Positions 6,918 to 13,770 are shown, counted from the first letter of the stretch. The stretch is 13,821 nucleotides of DNA from Candidatus Rokuibacteriota bacterium (GCA_003221595.1 QHSM01000126.1:1-13821), one strand, 5' to 3'. A program made the numbers and translations. The notes: a model not told the origin generated them from the letters alone.

Positions 6918-9190
6918 TGTCCTTCCTCCGCGCCTCGAGAGCGAAGCTGGTGTGGGCCCTCGAGCTGGCGCTCGGTCTCGAGCTCTATGCCTGCGCGGTG
7001 CTGGCCCTCCACGCGCGCGGCCTCCGGGCCACGCCGCTGCTCGCGTCGCCGGGGCTCGTCATTCCGGCTCTGGTGATCCCTCCCGTGTTCTACGTGCTCG
7101 TCGGTCTCGTCAGCGTGCGTCCACTCTCGGTCTGGCGAGTGAGCATCGCGACGGGCGCGATGTGCGGGGTGCACGCGGTGCTCGTCATGGCGACGGGCGC
7201 GCTCTTCGTGATCCCGGACCTCGTCGACTACGGGGCCGCCGTTGCCTTTTCGCTCTGGGGCTCGCCCGCCGTCACGATGCTTCAGCTCACGGCGGCGCCG
7301 CTGGTCCTGGCGCGCCTTCGGCCCCTGATCGTGGCGCCGCGGCCCGGCGCGCGCGGAGCGGTTGCGCGCCGTGTCGAAGCTCCGGGAACGAGTTCGGCGT
7401 CGACGGCGGTGCGCGAGCCCGTCGGCCCGACGCCCACACCATCGCGGGAGAGTCCCGCGGCGGTACCGCGCCCGACGGCCGTGACGCCGCGGGTCATCGC
7501 GCCGGCGGCCGCGCCGCCGCCAACGACGGCTCCTGCGGCAATGGCCTCCCGACCGGCTTCGGTCGTGCGAGAGCCGACCGCGCCGGCCGCGTCGACACCA
7601 GCTGCGCGGGCGCCGATCGTGGTCTCGCCGGAGGCGACTCCGTTCACGATCAGCGTCCCGGTCGTTCGAGCCGACGCGACCCCGCGCCCCGTGGAGCGGC
7701 CCGACCGCCGGGCTGCGGTCGGGTCAGCAGAGCCGATGGTCCGCGTGGCGTTCAGCCGGATCGCGGATCAGCTGCCCGTCGAGATGTTCGCCCGTGGTCG
7801 GAAGGGCTTGAGCGACACGCTCCGGCCCGGCGTCTCGCTCCTCGTTCCGCGACGTCTCGTCCTGCCGCACCTCGCGGAGGGCGTCGCGCCGGTGAAGTGG
7901 GAGGTCGTGGCCGATCAGTTTCCGCGCGACGAGCTGGTGCTCACGCACGCGGAGATCGAACGGCGGCTGCCGGACGGATCGCTGCTGCTCCCACTCGACG
8001 AGGTCGTGCCGCAAATTCCGGCCGAGCTGCTCGCGCGCTCGGCGCCGGCCGCCGCCGTCTCCCGGACCCATGAGCTCCCGACGCCCGTCCAGCTTCACGT
8101 CCCGTCGCCGCCGGTAACCGCTGCCGTCGAGGTCGACGAAGTGTCGGAGCTCGACGTGCAGGAGCTGGCGGCGCTGATACTCGAAGCGCAGAAGCCCGAA
8201 GCGGCAGAGCTTGACGCGGCAGAGCCCGAAGTGGGGGAGCTCGACGAAGCAGAGCCGGAAGCGGCAGAGCCTGAAGTGGCGGAGCAAGCAGCAGCGGAGC
8301 TCGAGGTCGCGGACGTCGCAGAAGCGGAGACCGAACCAGCAGCGCTCGCGCCGGCGAAGCCTCGGCCGGCAGAACCCGGAGCGCCGAGGCCCGCGGCGGT
8401 CGTGTTTCGAGCGCCCGAACCGCAGTTGGCACCGGAGCCGCGACACTCCAGGGAAGCGAACAGGATCGCGCTGGACCACTGTCGCACCGATGAGGCGCGC
8501 CGCATCGCGACGCTCCTGGCCCCCGTGATGAACGGGCTCGAAATCGGCGAGCGTGACGGCGCCGGGACGCTACTCGTCACCGCGATTGCGCCTACCCTGC
8601 CCGGCGACGCCGTCGTCGAGTCCGCGCTCCGGGTCGTGCCGTGGCTCTCCGATCCGCGCCTGCCGGAGCCCGTGAGTCTCGAGGAGCGCGGCCGGCGAGC
8701 CGCCGTCCGCAGCTCGGAACGGGCCGCGGTTTCCCGAGGGCTCCGATCCGGCGCACGAGCTCCGCGCTGCCGCCGTGCCGTCGTCGATGCGCGAGCTGGC
8801 CGCCTCCCTCACGGCGGTCGGCCCGGTCGCCCCGGCGGTGCTGCGCGATGCGGCCGGCGCGTTCCGGGTCTGCCTGTTCGGGCCGGGGGCGCTCGAGCCC
8901 GCACCGCTGGCCCAGCTGGCTCGAGACCTGCTCGGCGCGCTCGAGGGGACGAAGATCGGGCCGGTGACGTCGGTGATCTTACGGCTGGAGACGTATCGCC
9001 TCGTCGTGAGGGCTCTCGATTCGTCAGCCGGTCAAACGACGCTCCTCGTCGTCGTCGGCTCCACGGCGCGGCCGGGGCTGGCGCGAATCGAGCTGGAGCG
9101 AGTCGTGAAGGCCATCGGGCGGGGCTGACGTGCGTCTCGTGCGGGCCGCGGGCGACGATCGACGGAGCCACGAGCAACGGCTCTGGATGA
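6917..9190 (+). CDS. Four-helix membrane protein with duplicated central domain and long linker; frame broken near 8700
   Basis: No named family is recognised. The start is ATG 6917, overlapping the Roadblock stop (GTG 6914 is also in frame). Visible parts: four hydrophobic helices (about 12-32, 46-68, 76-99, 106-133); a Pro/Ala/Thr-rich cytoplasmic linker 140-270; a compact region 275-372 made of two copies of a 48-residue unit; a Glu/Ala/Pro-rich low-complexity stretch 405-510; then a folded segment 512-585 ('ATLLAPVMNGLEIGERDGAG', 'AVVESALRVVPWL'). After about residue 590 (nt 8686) this frame becomes Arg/Gly/Ala-rich and unlike protein. Good coding continues one base on, in the frame ending at 9128. 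The true product is therefore probably about 735 residues, ending at 9128, and this listed frame past about 8700 is not real. The position suggests a membrane anchor or adaptor for the Roadblock and PATAN outputs. Confidence 0.7.
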   Translation: MSFLRASRAKLVWALELALGLELYACAVLALHARGLRATPLLASPGLVIPALVIPPVFYVLVGLVSVRPLSVWRVSIATGAMCGVHAVLVMATGALFVIPDLVDYGAAVAFSLWGSPAVTMLQLTAAPLVLARLRPLIVAPRPGARGAVARRVEAPGTSSASTAVREPVGPTPTPSRESPAAVPRPTAVTPRVIAPAAAPPPTTAPAAMASRPASVVREPTAPAASTPAARAPIVVSPEATPFTISVPVVRADATPRPVERPDRRAAVGSAEPMVRVAFSRIADQLPVEMFARGRKGLSDTLRPGVSLLVPRRLVLPHLAEGVAPVKWEVVADQFPRDELVLTHAEIERRLPDGSLLLPLDEVVPQIPAELLARSAPAAAVSRTHELPTPVQLHVPSPPVTAAVEVDEVSELDVQELAALILEAQKPEAAELDAAEPEVGELDEAEPEAAEPEVAEQAAAELEVADVAEAETEPAALAPAKPRPAEPGAPRPAAVVFRAPEPQLAPEPRHSREANRIALDHCRTDEARRIATLLAPVMNGLEIGERDGAGTLLVTAIAPTLPGDAVVESALRVVPWLSDPRLPEPVSLEERGRRAAVRSSERAAVSRGLRSGARAPRCRRAVVDARAGRLPHGGRPGRPGGAARCGRRVPGLPVRAGGARARTAGPAGSRPARRARGDEDRAGDVGDLTAGDVSPRREGSRFVSRSNDAPRRRRLHGAAGAGANRAGASREGHRAGLTCVSCGPRATIDGATSNGSG
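7742..8032 (+). repeat. Tandem duplication of a 48-residue unit inside the membrane protein
   Basis: Residues 276-323 and 325-372 align at constant offset: RIADQLP (281-287) with VVADQFP (330-336), 49 residues apart, and SLLVPRRLVLPHLA (307-320) with SLLLPLDEVVPQIP (355-368), 48 apart. The copies have diverged strongly at the protein level, so this is an old internal duplication and likely a pseudo-symmetric small domain. Confidence 0.6.
8185..8330 (+). repeat. Imperfect Glu/Ala-Pro coding repeats
   Basis: The DNA repeats units such as GAAGCGGCAGAGC and GAAGTGG[C/G]GGAGC, which give runs of xAAELDA / AEPEVGE / AEPEAAE. This codes for an acidic, helical or extended spacer (about residues 424-473 of the membrane protein). 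Such repeats vary easily in length between strains. Confidence 0.65.
8676..9128 (+). pseudogene. Frame-shifted C-terminal part of the membrane protein: Roadblock-like domain
   Basis: This frame is open from just after a TGA at 8673-8675; the first start-like codon is GTG 8775, without a ribosome site. It reads as real protein from about 8715: 'NGPRFPEGSDPAHELRAAAV', then a helix 'SSMRELAASLTAVGPVAPAV', strands 'GAFRVCLFGPGAL', a helix 'LAQLARDLLGALEG', and strands 'TSVILRLETYRLVVRAL' and 'QTTLLVVVGSTARPG', ending in an 'IELERVVKAI' helix. This order resembles a Roadblock/LC7 fold, though the match is by pattern only. It is in +1 frame relative to the upstream gene and shows no independent start, so it is best read as the end of that gene after a one-base insertion (or two-base loss) between about 8676 and 8735. 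The stop is 1 nt before the GTG of the NERD gene. Confidence 0.62.
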
Positions 9191-9879
9191 CGCTAGCGCT
9201 CCTGGCCGGCCTCGCCGGCGTGGGAATCCTCGTCGTCGTGGAGACACCGGGCGCACGGCCCCTGTGGCTCGGTGCCGGTCTGGTCGCCGTGCTGACCGCG
9301 CTCAAGCTCGGCGGGCCCACCACGCGACGCTTGCGAAGCGTCCGCAAGGGGCGGCTCGGGGAGCGCCTCGTCGTCGATCTACTACGCGGCCTGCCGGACG
9401 ACTACTGGCTCGTCAACGACGTGACCCTTGGTCTGGCGCGCGGCAGCATCGACCACGTGCTCATCGGGCCGTGCGGGGTGGTGGTCATCGAGACGAAGCG
9501 GGTGGCCGGGAACATCCGATGCCGGGACGACGGGTGGTCGATCAACGGGGATCGGCGAACGAACGGCAGCGGGCACGTGAACTCGGGAGCGTGCGCCGTG
9601 CGGTACTTCCTGGCCGAACGGCACCCCGAGCTGGTGTTCACGGCCCTGCGGTGGGTCGAGTCCATCATCGTCTTCACGCACCCGCTCTCTCGCCTCGAGG
9701 CGAACACCGGGCAGACGATCGCCGTCCGCTATTCGCAGCTCTTCCAGGCGGTGCTCGAGCTCGCCAAGAAGCAGCGGATGGAGCCGGCGATCGCGGAGCA
9801 GCTGGCCCACACGCTGGTCGCCTCGCAGACGCGCGGCGCCGCCGCCGCGGGACGCGGGCTCCTCACAGCCGCGTCTTGA
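9130..9879 (+). CDS. NERD-domain membrane-anchored putative nuclease-related protein
   Basis: This 249-residue protein starts at GTG 9130, one nt after the preceding stop; ATG 9187 is a possible alternative. Two hydrophobic helices (about 20-38 and 46-61) form a hairpin anchor. Residues about 72-185 carry the nuclease-related domain: GRLGERL with E78, SIDHVLIGPCGVVVIETK with D108, E121 and K123, and the following 'GNI..DDGWSINGD' strand region. The E...D...ExK set is the signature of PD-(D/E)XK-like folds, so a DNA-cleaving or DNA-processing role is possible, but NERD proteins are poorly characterised. The rest (186-249) is helical. It appears to be the last gene of the chemosensory transcript. 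Its 3' end overlaps the 3' end of the convergent dapL by 17 bp. The domain call is firm; the role is unknown. Confidence 0.85.
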   Translation: MRLVRAAGDDRRSHEQRLWMTLALLAGLAGVGILVVVETPGARPLWLGAGLVAVLTALKLGGPTTRRLRSVRKGRLGERLVVDLLRGLPDDYWLVNDVTLGLARGSIDHVLIGPCGVVVIETKRVAGNIRCRDDGWSINGDRRTNGSGHVNSGACAVRYFLAERHPELVFTALRWVESIIVFTHPLSRLEANTGQTIAVRYSQLFQAVLELAKKQRMEPAIAEQLAHTLVASQTRGAAAAGRGLLTAAS

Positions 9880-11092
9880 TCCGCTTGACCGCTTCTTCGG
9901 TCTGCGCGCGCGAGCCGAACGCGGTGAGACGGAAGTAGCCTTCGCCGCTCGGGCCGAACCCCCCACCCGGGGCGCCGACGACGTGCGCCGTCCCCAGGAC
10001 CCGATCGAAGAAATCCCACGACGAAACGGAAGGCGGGGTGCGGACCCAGATGTACGGCGCGTTGCGCGCGCCGTAGACCGTGAAGCCGGCGGCCGCGAGC
10101 CCCGCGCTGATGATGCGCGCGTTCGCCATGTACGAATCGACCAGTGCCTGGACCTGCTTCTTGCCCTCGGGCGTGTAGACGGCGGCGGCCGCGCGCTGGA
10201 TGACGTACGGCAGACCGTTGGACTTGATCGCCGTGCGGCGCGCCCAGAGCGCGTTGAGGCTCATGGTCGTGCCGTCGGGGGCGCGCCCGCGCATCTCCTT
10301 GGGGACGACCGTGTAGGCCAGGCGCATCCCGGTGAAGCCGGCGTTCTTGGAGAAGCTCCGGCACTCGATCGCCACCTCACGCGCACCGTCGATCTCGTAG
10401 ATCGAGTGCGGCACGTCCGGATCCGATATATAGGCCTCGTAGGCGGCGTCGTACAGGATGACCGCTTCCTCGGCGCGCGCGTAGGCGACCCAGCGGGCCA
10501 GCGCCTCGCGCGTGACCACGGCGCCGGTGGGGTTGTTCGGGTAGCAGAGGTAGATCAGGTCGACGTGCCGGTCGGGCAGCGCCGGCTGGAAGCTGTTCTC
10601 GGCGGTGCACGGAAGGTAAGCGATGCCCGCGTAGCGACCGCCGGCGTCGGCGCGGCCCGTTCGCCCGGCCACCACGTTGCTGTCGGCGTACACGGGATAG
10701 ACCGGGTCCATCACCGCGACCACGCAGTCCGGGGCGAAGATCTCCTGGAGGTTCGCGCTGTCGCTCTTGCCGCCGTCGCTCACGAACACCTCGTCGACGG
10801 CGATCTGGACGCCGCGCGATCCGAAGTCGTGCGTGGCGATGTCCGCGCGCAGGAATTCGTAGCCGACGTACGGGCCGTAGCCCTTGAAGGTCTCGCGGCG
10901 GGCCAGCTCGTCGGTGGCCTCGTGCATGGCGCGGACGACGGCGGGCGGCAGCGGCTGGGTCACGTCGCCGACCCCGAGATCGATCAGGCGGACGTCGGGA
11001 TGGGCGTCGGCAAACACCTTCGTCCGGCGCCGAATCTCGGCGAACAGATAGTTCTGGTTGAGGTTCAGATATGCCGCGTTGAAGCGTGGCAC
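9863..11092 (-). CDS. dapL: LL-diaminopimelate aminotransferase
   Basis: This 409-residue PLP enzyme of fold type I converts tetrahydrodipicolinate directly to L,L-diaminopimelate with glutamate as amino donor, giving lysine and the peptidoglycan cross-linking residue while bypassing the succinylase and acetylase routes. Length and motifs match DapL: N-terminal 'NLNQNYLFAEIRRRT', DLGVGDVTQPLP (38-49), FKGYGPYVGYEFLR (69-82), SDGGKSDSANLQEIF (105-119), YPNNPTG (184-190), LYDAAYEAYI with D215, and the Schiff-base lysine K249 in SFSKNAGFTGMRLAY. The start is GTG at 11092-11090, 4 nt after the stop of the VOC gene, with no strong ribosome site, so translation is probably coupled. It is the last gene of the minus-strand set. 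No other lysine genes lie in the window. Confidence 0.95.
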   Translation of the reverse strand: MPRFNAAYLNLNQNYLFAEIRRRTKVFADAHPDVRLIDLGVGDVTQPLPPAVVRAMHEATDELARRETFKGYGPYVGYEFLRADIATHDFGSRGVQIAVDEVFVSDGGKSDSANLQEIFAPDCVVAVMDPVYPVYADSNVVAGRTGRADAGGRYAGIAYLPCTAENSFQPALPDRHVDLIYLCYPNNPTGAVVTREALARWVAYARAEEAVILYDAAYEAYISDPDVPHSIYEIDGAREVAIECRSFSKNAGFTGMRLAYTVVPKEMRGRAPDGTTMSLNALWARRTAIKSNGLPYVIQRAAAAVYTPEGKKQVQALVDSYMANARIISAGLAAAGFTVYGARNAPYIWVRTPPSVSSWDFFDRVLGTAHVVGAPGGGFGPSGEGYFRLTAFGSRAQTEEAVKRIKTRL

Positions 11093-11096
11093 GACG

Positions 11097-11507
11097 TCAG
11101 GACGCGGGGCTCGCGGCCAGCGGCGGCGAGTCGGCCCGCGCGTAGCTGACGGTGAGCATCTCCCAGAGGTGGCCGTCCGCGTCCTGCCAGTAAACGTTCT
11201 TGCCGCCGAGCCGCCGGTTGACCTGCATGTCGTCGTCGCCGCGCGGCCGGCTCCGGTACGTGAGCCCCGCCCGCTGGATGCGCGCGAAGATCGCGTCGAA
11301 GTCCGTGTCGCTGACGCGGAAGCAGAGGTGATAGCGCTCGAACTGCTCGCGATCGGCGAAGTCGAAGGTCAGGGAATCGTTCACGTAGACCGGCGTGAAC
11401 TCCCCCCGGCTCTCCTCCCACGGCACGGCCAGAAGATCGGCGAGGAGCTTCGCCGATTCACGCCGACGGCGCGACGGAACAATGACGTGATCGAGCTGGA
11501 TGTTCAT
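11097..11507 (-). CDS. VOC-fold (glyoxalase/bleomycin-resistance-like) protein
   Basis: This 136-residue single-chain member of the vicinal oxygen chelate superfamily carries two beta-alpha-beta-beta-beta modules. Candidate metal or active-site residues are H7 (IQLDHVIVPSR), H60 (RYHLCFRVSDTDFDAIF) and E116 (DADGHLWEML). The pattern fits a widespread uncharacterised VOC group with 'DFDAIFARI' and 'GG..VYW.D.DGH..E' motifs. The substrate cannot be deduced. ATG 11507 is preferred over GTG 11510 because GGAGG at 11514-11518 is 6 nt from the ATG but only 3 nt from the GTG. It lies 26 nt after the substrate-binding-protein gene and 4 nt before dapL. Confidence 0.88.
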   Translation of the reverse strand: MNIQLDHVIVPSRRRRESAKLLADLLAVPWEESRGEFTPVYVNDSLTFDFADREQFERYHLCFRVSDTDFDAIFARIQRAGLTYRSRPRGDDDMQVNRRLGGKNVYWQDADGHLWEMLTVSYARADSPPLAASPAS

Positions 11508-11513
11508 CACGCA

Positions 11514-11518
11514 CCTCC
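11514..11518 (-). promoter_or_regulatory. Ribosome binding site for the VOC gene
   Basis: GGAGG on the minus strand, 6 nt before ATG 11507. It favours this start over the GTG three bases earlier. Confidence 0.7.
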
Positions 11519-11533
11519 ACCGATGTCGGGACG

Positions 11534-13075
11534 TTAGGGCTTCTTCAGGCGCATGTCTTCCCAGGGCGACGTGAAATAGAGCTGCGGGCTGAGGCCGACC
11601 CCGGGCTCTTCGACCCGCGGGCCGATCCCGTGCAGGGTGGCCGGCTCGAAGATCCCCCCGTACATGACACGCTCGTACATCAGATGCTGAATCTGGTGCA
11701 GGAGCGCCTCGCGCTTCTTGCGGTCCCGCTCCTGCGCTTGCTGCCGGAACAGCTCGTCGATGTCCGGGTAGCCGCCGGTGGCGTAGGGGGCGGTACTGAG
11801 GACGAAGTTCTCGATCCGGGAGGCCGCGTTACCCGGCGCGGCGGTCACCGTGACGAACACGCCCTGCCGGGTCTTCGTCCGCCACGCCTCCATGAAGGTC
11901 GCCCGCTCCATGCCGCGGACGCGGCTCTTGATGCCGACGGCGGCCAGATAGTTCGCCACGCTCTCGCCCATGGTGACGAACGGCGGTAGCGGCGTGACCT
12001 CGCCCGCGTCGAAGCCGTTGGGATAGCCGGCGTCGGCGAGGAGGCGCCTGGCGTGGGTCGGGTCGTAGGGATAGGGCTCCTTGCGGGCCGCGAATTCCAT
12101 GACACTCGGAACGATCGAGCCCGTCAGGCGTGAGAAGCCCAATCGCTCGGCCTCGTTGAGGGCCTTCTTGTCCACCGCCATGGTGGCCGCCAGCCGAACG
12201 CGGCGGTCGTGCCACGGCGACTTGGGATTCCACTGCTCGGGAAAGTCGAGCCACCACACGGCGGGCGGAATCACCTGGGCCAGCCGCAGCTTCGAATCCG
12301 CCTTGATGGTCGCCGCCTCGACGCCGACCATCAGGTAGCCGATGTCCGCCTCGCCCGTCTTCAGCATGGCCAGGCGCGTCGTGCGGTCGGGCACGCCCTT
12401 GATGACGAGCGTCTTGATCGACGGCTTCTTGCGCCAGTATTGCTCGTTGGCCTCGAGGACGAGCTCGACGCCGGGCGTCTGCCGGACGACCCGATACGGC
12501 CCGAGCCCGACCGGTTGCCGACGGAAGCCCTCCTCGCCGACCTTCTCGATGTACTTCTTGGGCACGATCCAGGCGGCGCCGGTGGCCGGCGTCGCGTAGA
12601 AGAGCAGGAAATCCGGCCACGGCCGGTCGAGCGTGAACCGGACGCGCAGCGGATCGACGACGTCGACCGCCTTCACCCGGTCGTGTAGCAGCTTGGCGGC
12701 GGCGCCCTTGTAGCGCTGGAAGGTGAACTTCACGTCGTCCGCGGTGAACGGATCGCCGTTGTGGAACTTGAGACCCGGGCGCAGCCTGAACTCGTAGACG
12801 AGCCCGTCCGGGCTCTCCTTCCACGACTCCGCGAGGCAAGGGGCCATGTCGTTGCCGGGCAGCGGCTTGATCAGCGCGTCGTGCATCGCGTACAGGAAGA
12901 CGAACGGCGTTCCGATGCCGGGCGTCTCGGCCGGATCGAGGAACACCGGCGCGATGGACGCGTCGAAGGCCACCGTCAGCTGCCCATCCGGTTGACCCTG
13001 CGCGACGGCCGTTGCGCACCATCCCGCCAGGACGAAGAAGGAGACGAGGACGATCCCGCGCGTGAGCGCACGCAT
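11534..13075 (-). CDS. ABC transporter substrate-binding protein, family 5 (peptide/nickel type)
   Basis: This 513-residue exported protein captures a peptide-like or other solute in the periplasm for an ABC importer. A Sec signal peptide is visible (MRALTRG, hydrophobic core 8-20, cleavage probably after AVA at 25). The mature part shows the SBP_bac_5 landmarks: 'TVAFDASIAPVFLDPAET' near the N-terminus, ESWKESPDGLVYEFRLRPGLKFHNG, FTADDVKFTFQR, VGLGPYRVV, the domain-2 'RRVRLAATMAVDKKAL' helix, and 'ARRLLADAGYPNGF'. The ATG at 13075 is chosen because GAGGAG lies 7 nt upstream and the signal peptide starts there; the open frame extends 206 codons further but that part is a shadow of the neighbouring small gene and intergenic DNA. 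No permease or ATPase gene is present in the window, so the partner transporter is elsewhere or further away. Ligand unknown. Confidence 0.92.
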   Translation of the reverse strand: MRALTRGIVLVSFFVLAGWCATAVAQGQPDGQLTVAFDASIAPVFLDPAETPGIGTPFVFLYAMHDALIKPLPGNDMAPCLAESWKESPDGLVYEFRLRPGLKFHNGDPFTADDVKFTFQRYKGAAAKLLHDRVKAVDVVDPLRVRFTLDRPWPDFLLFYATPATGAAWIVPKKYIEKVGEEGFRRQPVGLGPYRVVRQTPGVELVLEANEQYWRKKPSIKTLVIKGVPDRTTRLAMLKTGEADIGYLMVGVEAATIKADSKLRLAQVIPPAVWWLDFPEQWNPKSPWHDRRVRLAATMAVDKKALNEAERLGFSRLTGSIVPSVMEFAARKEPYPYDPTHARRLLADAGYPNGFDAGEVTPLPPFVTMGESVANYLAAVGIKSRVRGMERATFMEAWRTKTRQGVFVTVTAAPGNAASRIENFVLSTAPYATGGYPDIDELFRQQAQERDRKKREALLHQIQHLMYERVMYGGIFEPATLHGIGPRVEEPGVGLSPQLYFTSPWEDMRLKKP

Positions 13076-13082
13076 ATCCAAT

Positions 13083-13088
13083 CTCCTC
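13083..13088 (-). promoter_or_regulatory. Ribosome binding site of the family-5 substrate-binding protein gene
   Basis: GAGGAG on the minus strand, 7 nt before ATG 13075. It fixes the start and rules out the long upstream extension. Confidence 0.8.
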
Positions 13089-13110
13089 ACGGTGTAAGTT
13101 CCGGACGGCG

Positions 13111-13500
13111 CTACGGGGCTTGCCTCTCGTTGACGGGCGGTTGCGTTCCCGCGGGGAAGTTGACGATATCGCCATTCGTGGCCCGGCCGGCCAGCGGCGG
13201 CGTGTAGACCTGGTGGTCGCTCAGCCGGCGCTCCCAGTGTCCCGGCACCAGGACCTGCGAATCCATACCCGGGACCTGGATGAAGCGATCCGGTACCCAC
13301 GTGTCGCTGGGCGTCGCTGCCACCGGTGCCGGCGTCTGGGGTATCGGGCGCGTGGTCGCGCTGTTGAGGCGATCGAAGAGGGCGCCGGCCGGCGTGGTCC
13401 CGCCCGGCGGCGACTTGAGCTGACTCGACGCCACCGCGGGCACGCCGACATTCAAGATGACCACCGAGCCGATCAGCATCGCGAACGATCGCAGGCCCAT
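13111..13500 (-). CDS. Small exported protein with WVPxxF/VPGHW motifs, function unknown
   Basis: This 129-residue protein has a signal peptide or anchor (MGLRSFAMLIGSVVILNV, likely cleavage after AVA at 24). After a Pro/Thr/Ala-rich spacer (28-66) come two related aromatic motifs, TWVPDRFIQVPG (67-78) and VLVPGHWERRL (83-93), then 'VYTPPLAG' and a Pro-rich C-terminus. The motifs resemble WXXGXW/YXWGXW-type short repeats of small envelope proteins, but this is only a resemblance. The ATG at 13500 is chosen because GGAGG sits 6 nt upstream and a signal peptide follows directly; the frame extends 15 codons further without support. It precedes the substrate-binding-protein gene by 35 nt and is probably co-transcribed with it. 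Confidence 0.75.
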   Translation of the reverse strand: MGLRSFAMLIGSVVILNVGVPAVASSQLKSPPGGTTPAGALFDRLNSATTRPIPQTPAPVAATPSDTWVPDRFIQVPGMDSQVLVPGHWERRLSDHQVYTPPLAGRATNGDIVNFPAGTQPPVNERQAP

Positions 13501-13506
13501 CGCGTG

Positions 13507-13511
13507 CCTCC
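13507..13511 (-). promoter_or_regulatory. Ribosome binding site of the small exported protein gene
   Basis: GGAGG on the minus strand, 6 nt before ATG 13500. This decides the start. Confidence 0.75.
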
Positions 13512-13760
13512 GCTCCTTGCTCGACCTCCAAGTGCCTTCGCCCACGCCCCGAGTCTAACAGCAAAGGACGACCGGGGCTTCTCATCGCCGCTTCGTCTTC
13601 GGCCGCTACCGTGTGGACGGTCCGACGACCAACACAGATTCCGAACCGGACAGGTGAGCGCTGGCTGTTCACGGTGCCGAGCCGACTTCTCACATCTCAT
13701 TCACCCCGCTCTCACGTCGGCACGGTATCCCAAGGGCATGGTGATCGAATCCGCTTCGAC

Positions 13761-13770
13761 GAAGGAGGAG
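13761..13770 (+). promoter_or_regulatory. Strong ribosome binding site of the last gene
   Basis: GAAGGAGGAG contains a near-perfect Shine-Dalgarno core and ends 5 nt before ATG 13776. Confidence 0.8.

Noticed and set aside
9983..11149. A 388-codon plus-strand open frame opposite dapL
   Set aside because: Antisense shadow: the minus strand has an unambiguous DapL with all PLP motifs.
13076..13693. A 206-codon N-terminal extension of the family-5 binding protein
   Set aside because: A signal peptide and ribosome site begin at 13075; the extension overlaps the small exported protein in another frame and is not protein-like.
13473..13700. A 75-codon minus-strand open frame in the divergent region
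   Set aside because: It has no ribosome site, an Arg/Ser/Gly-rich composition, and overlaps the start of the better-supported small exported protein.
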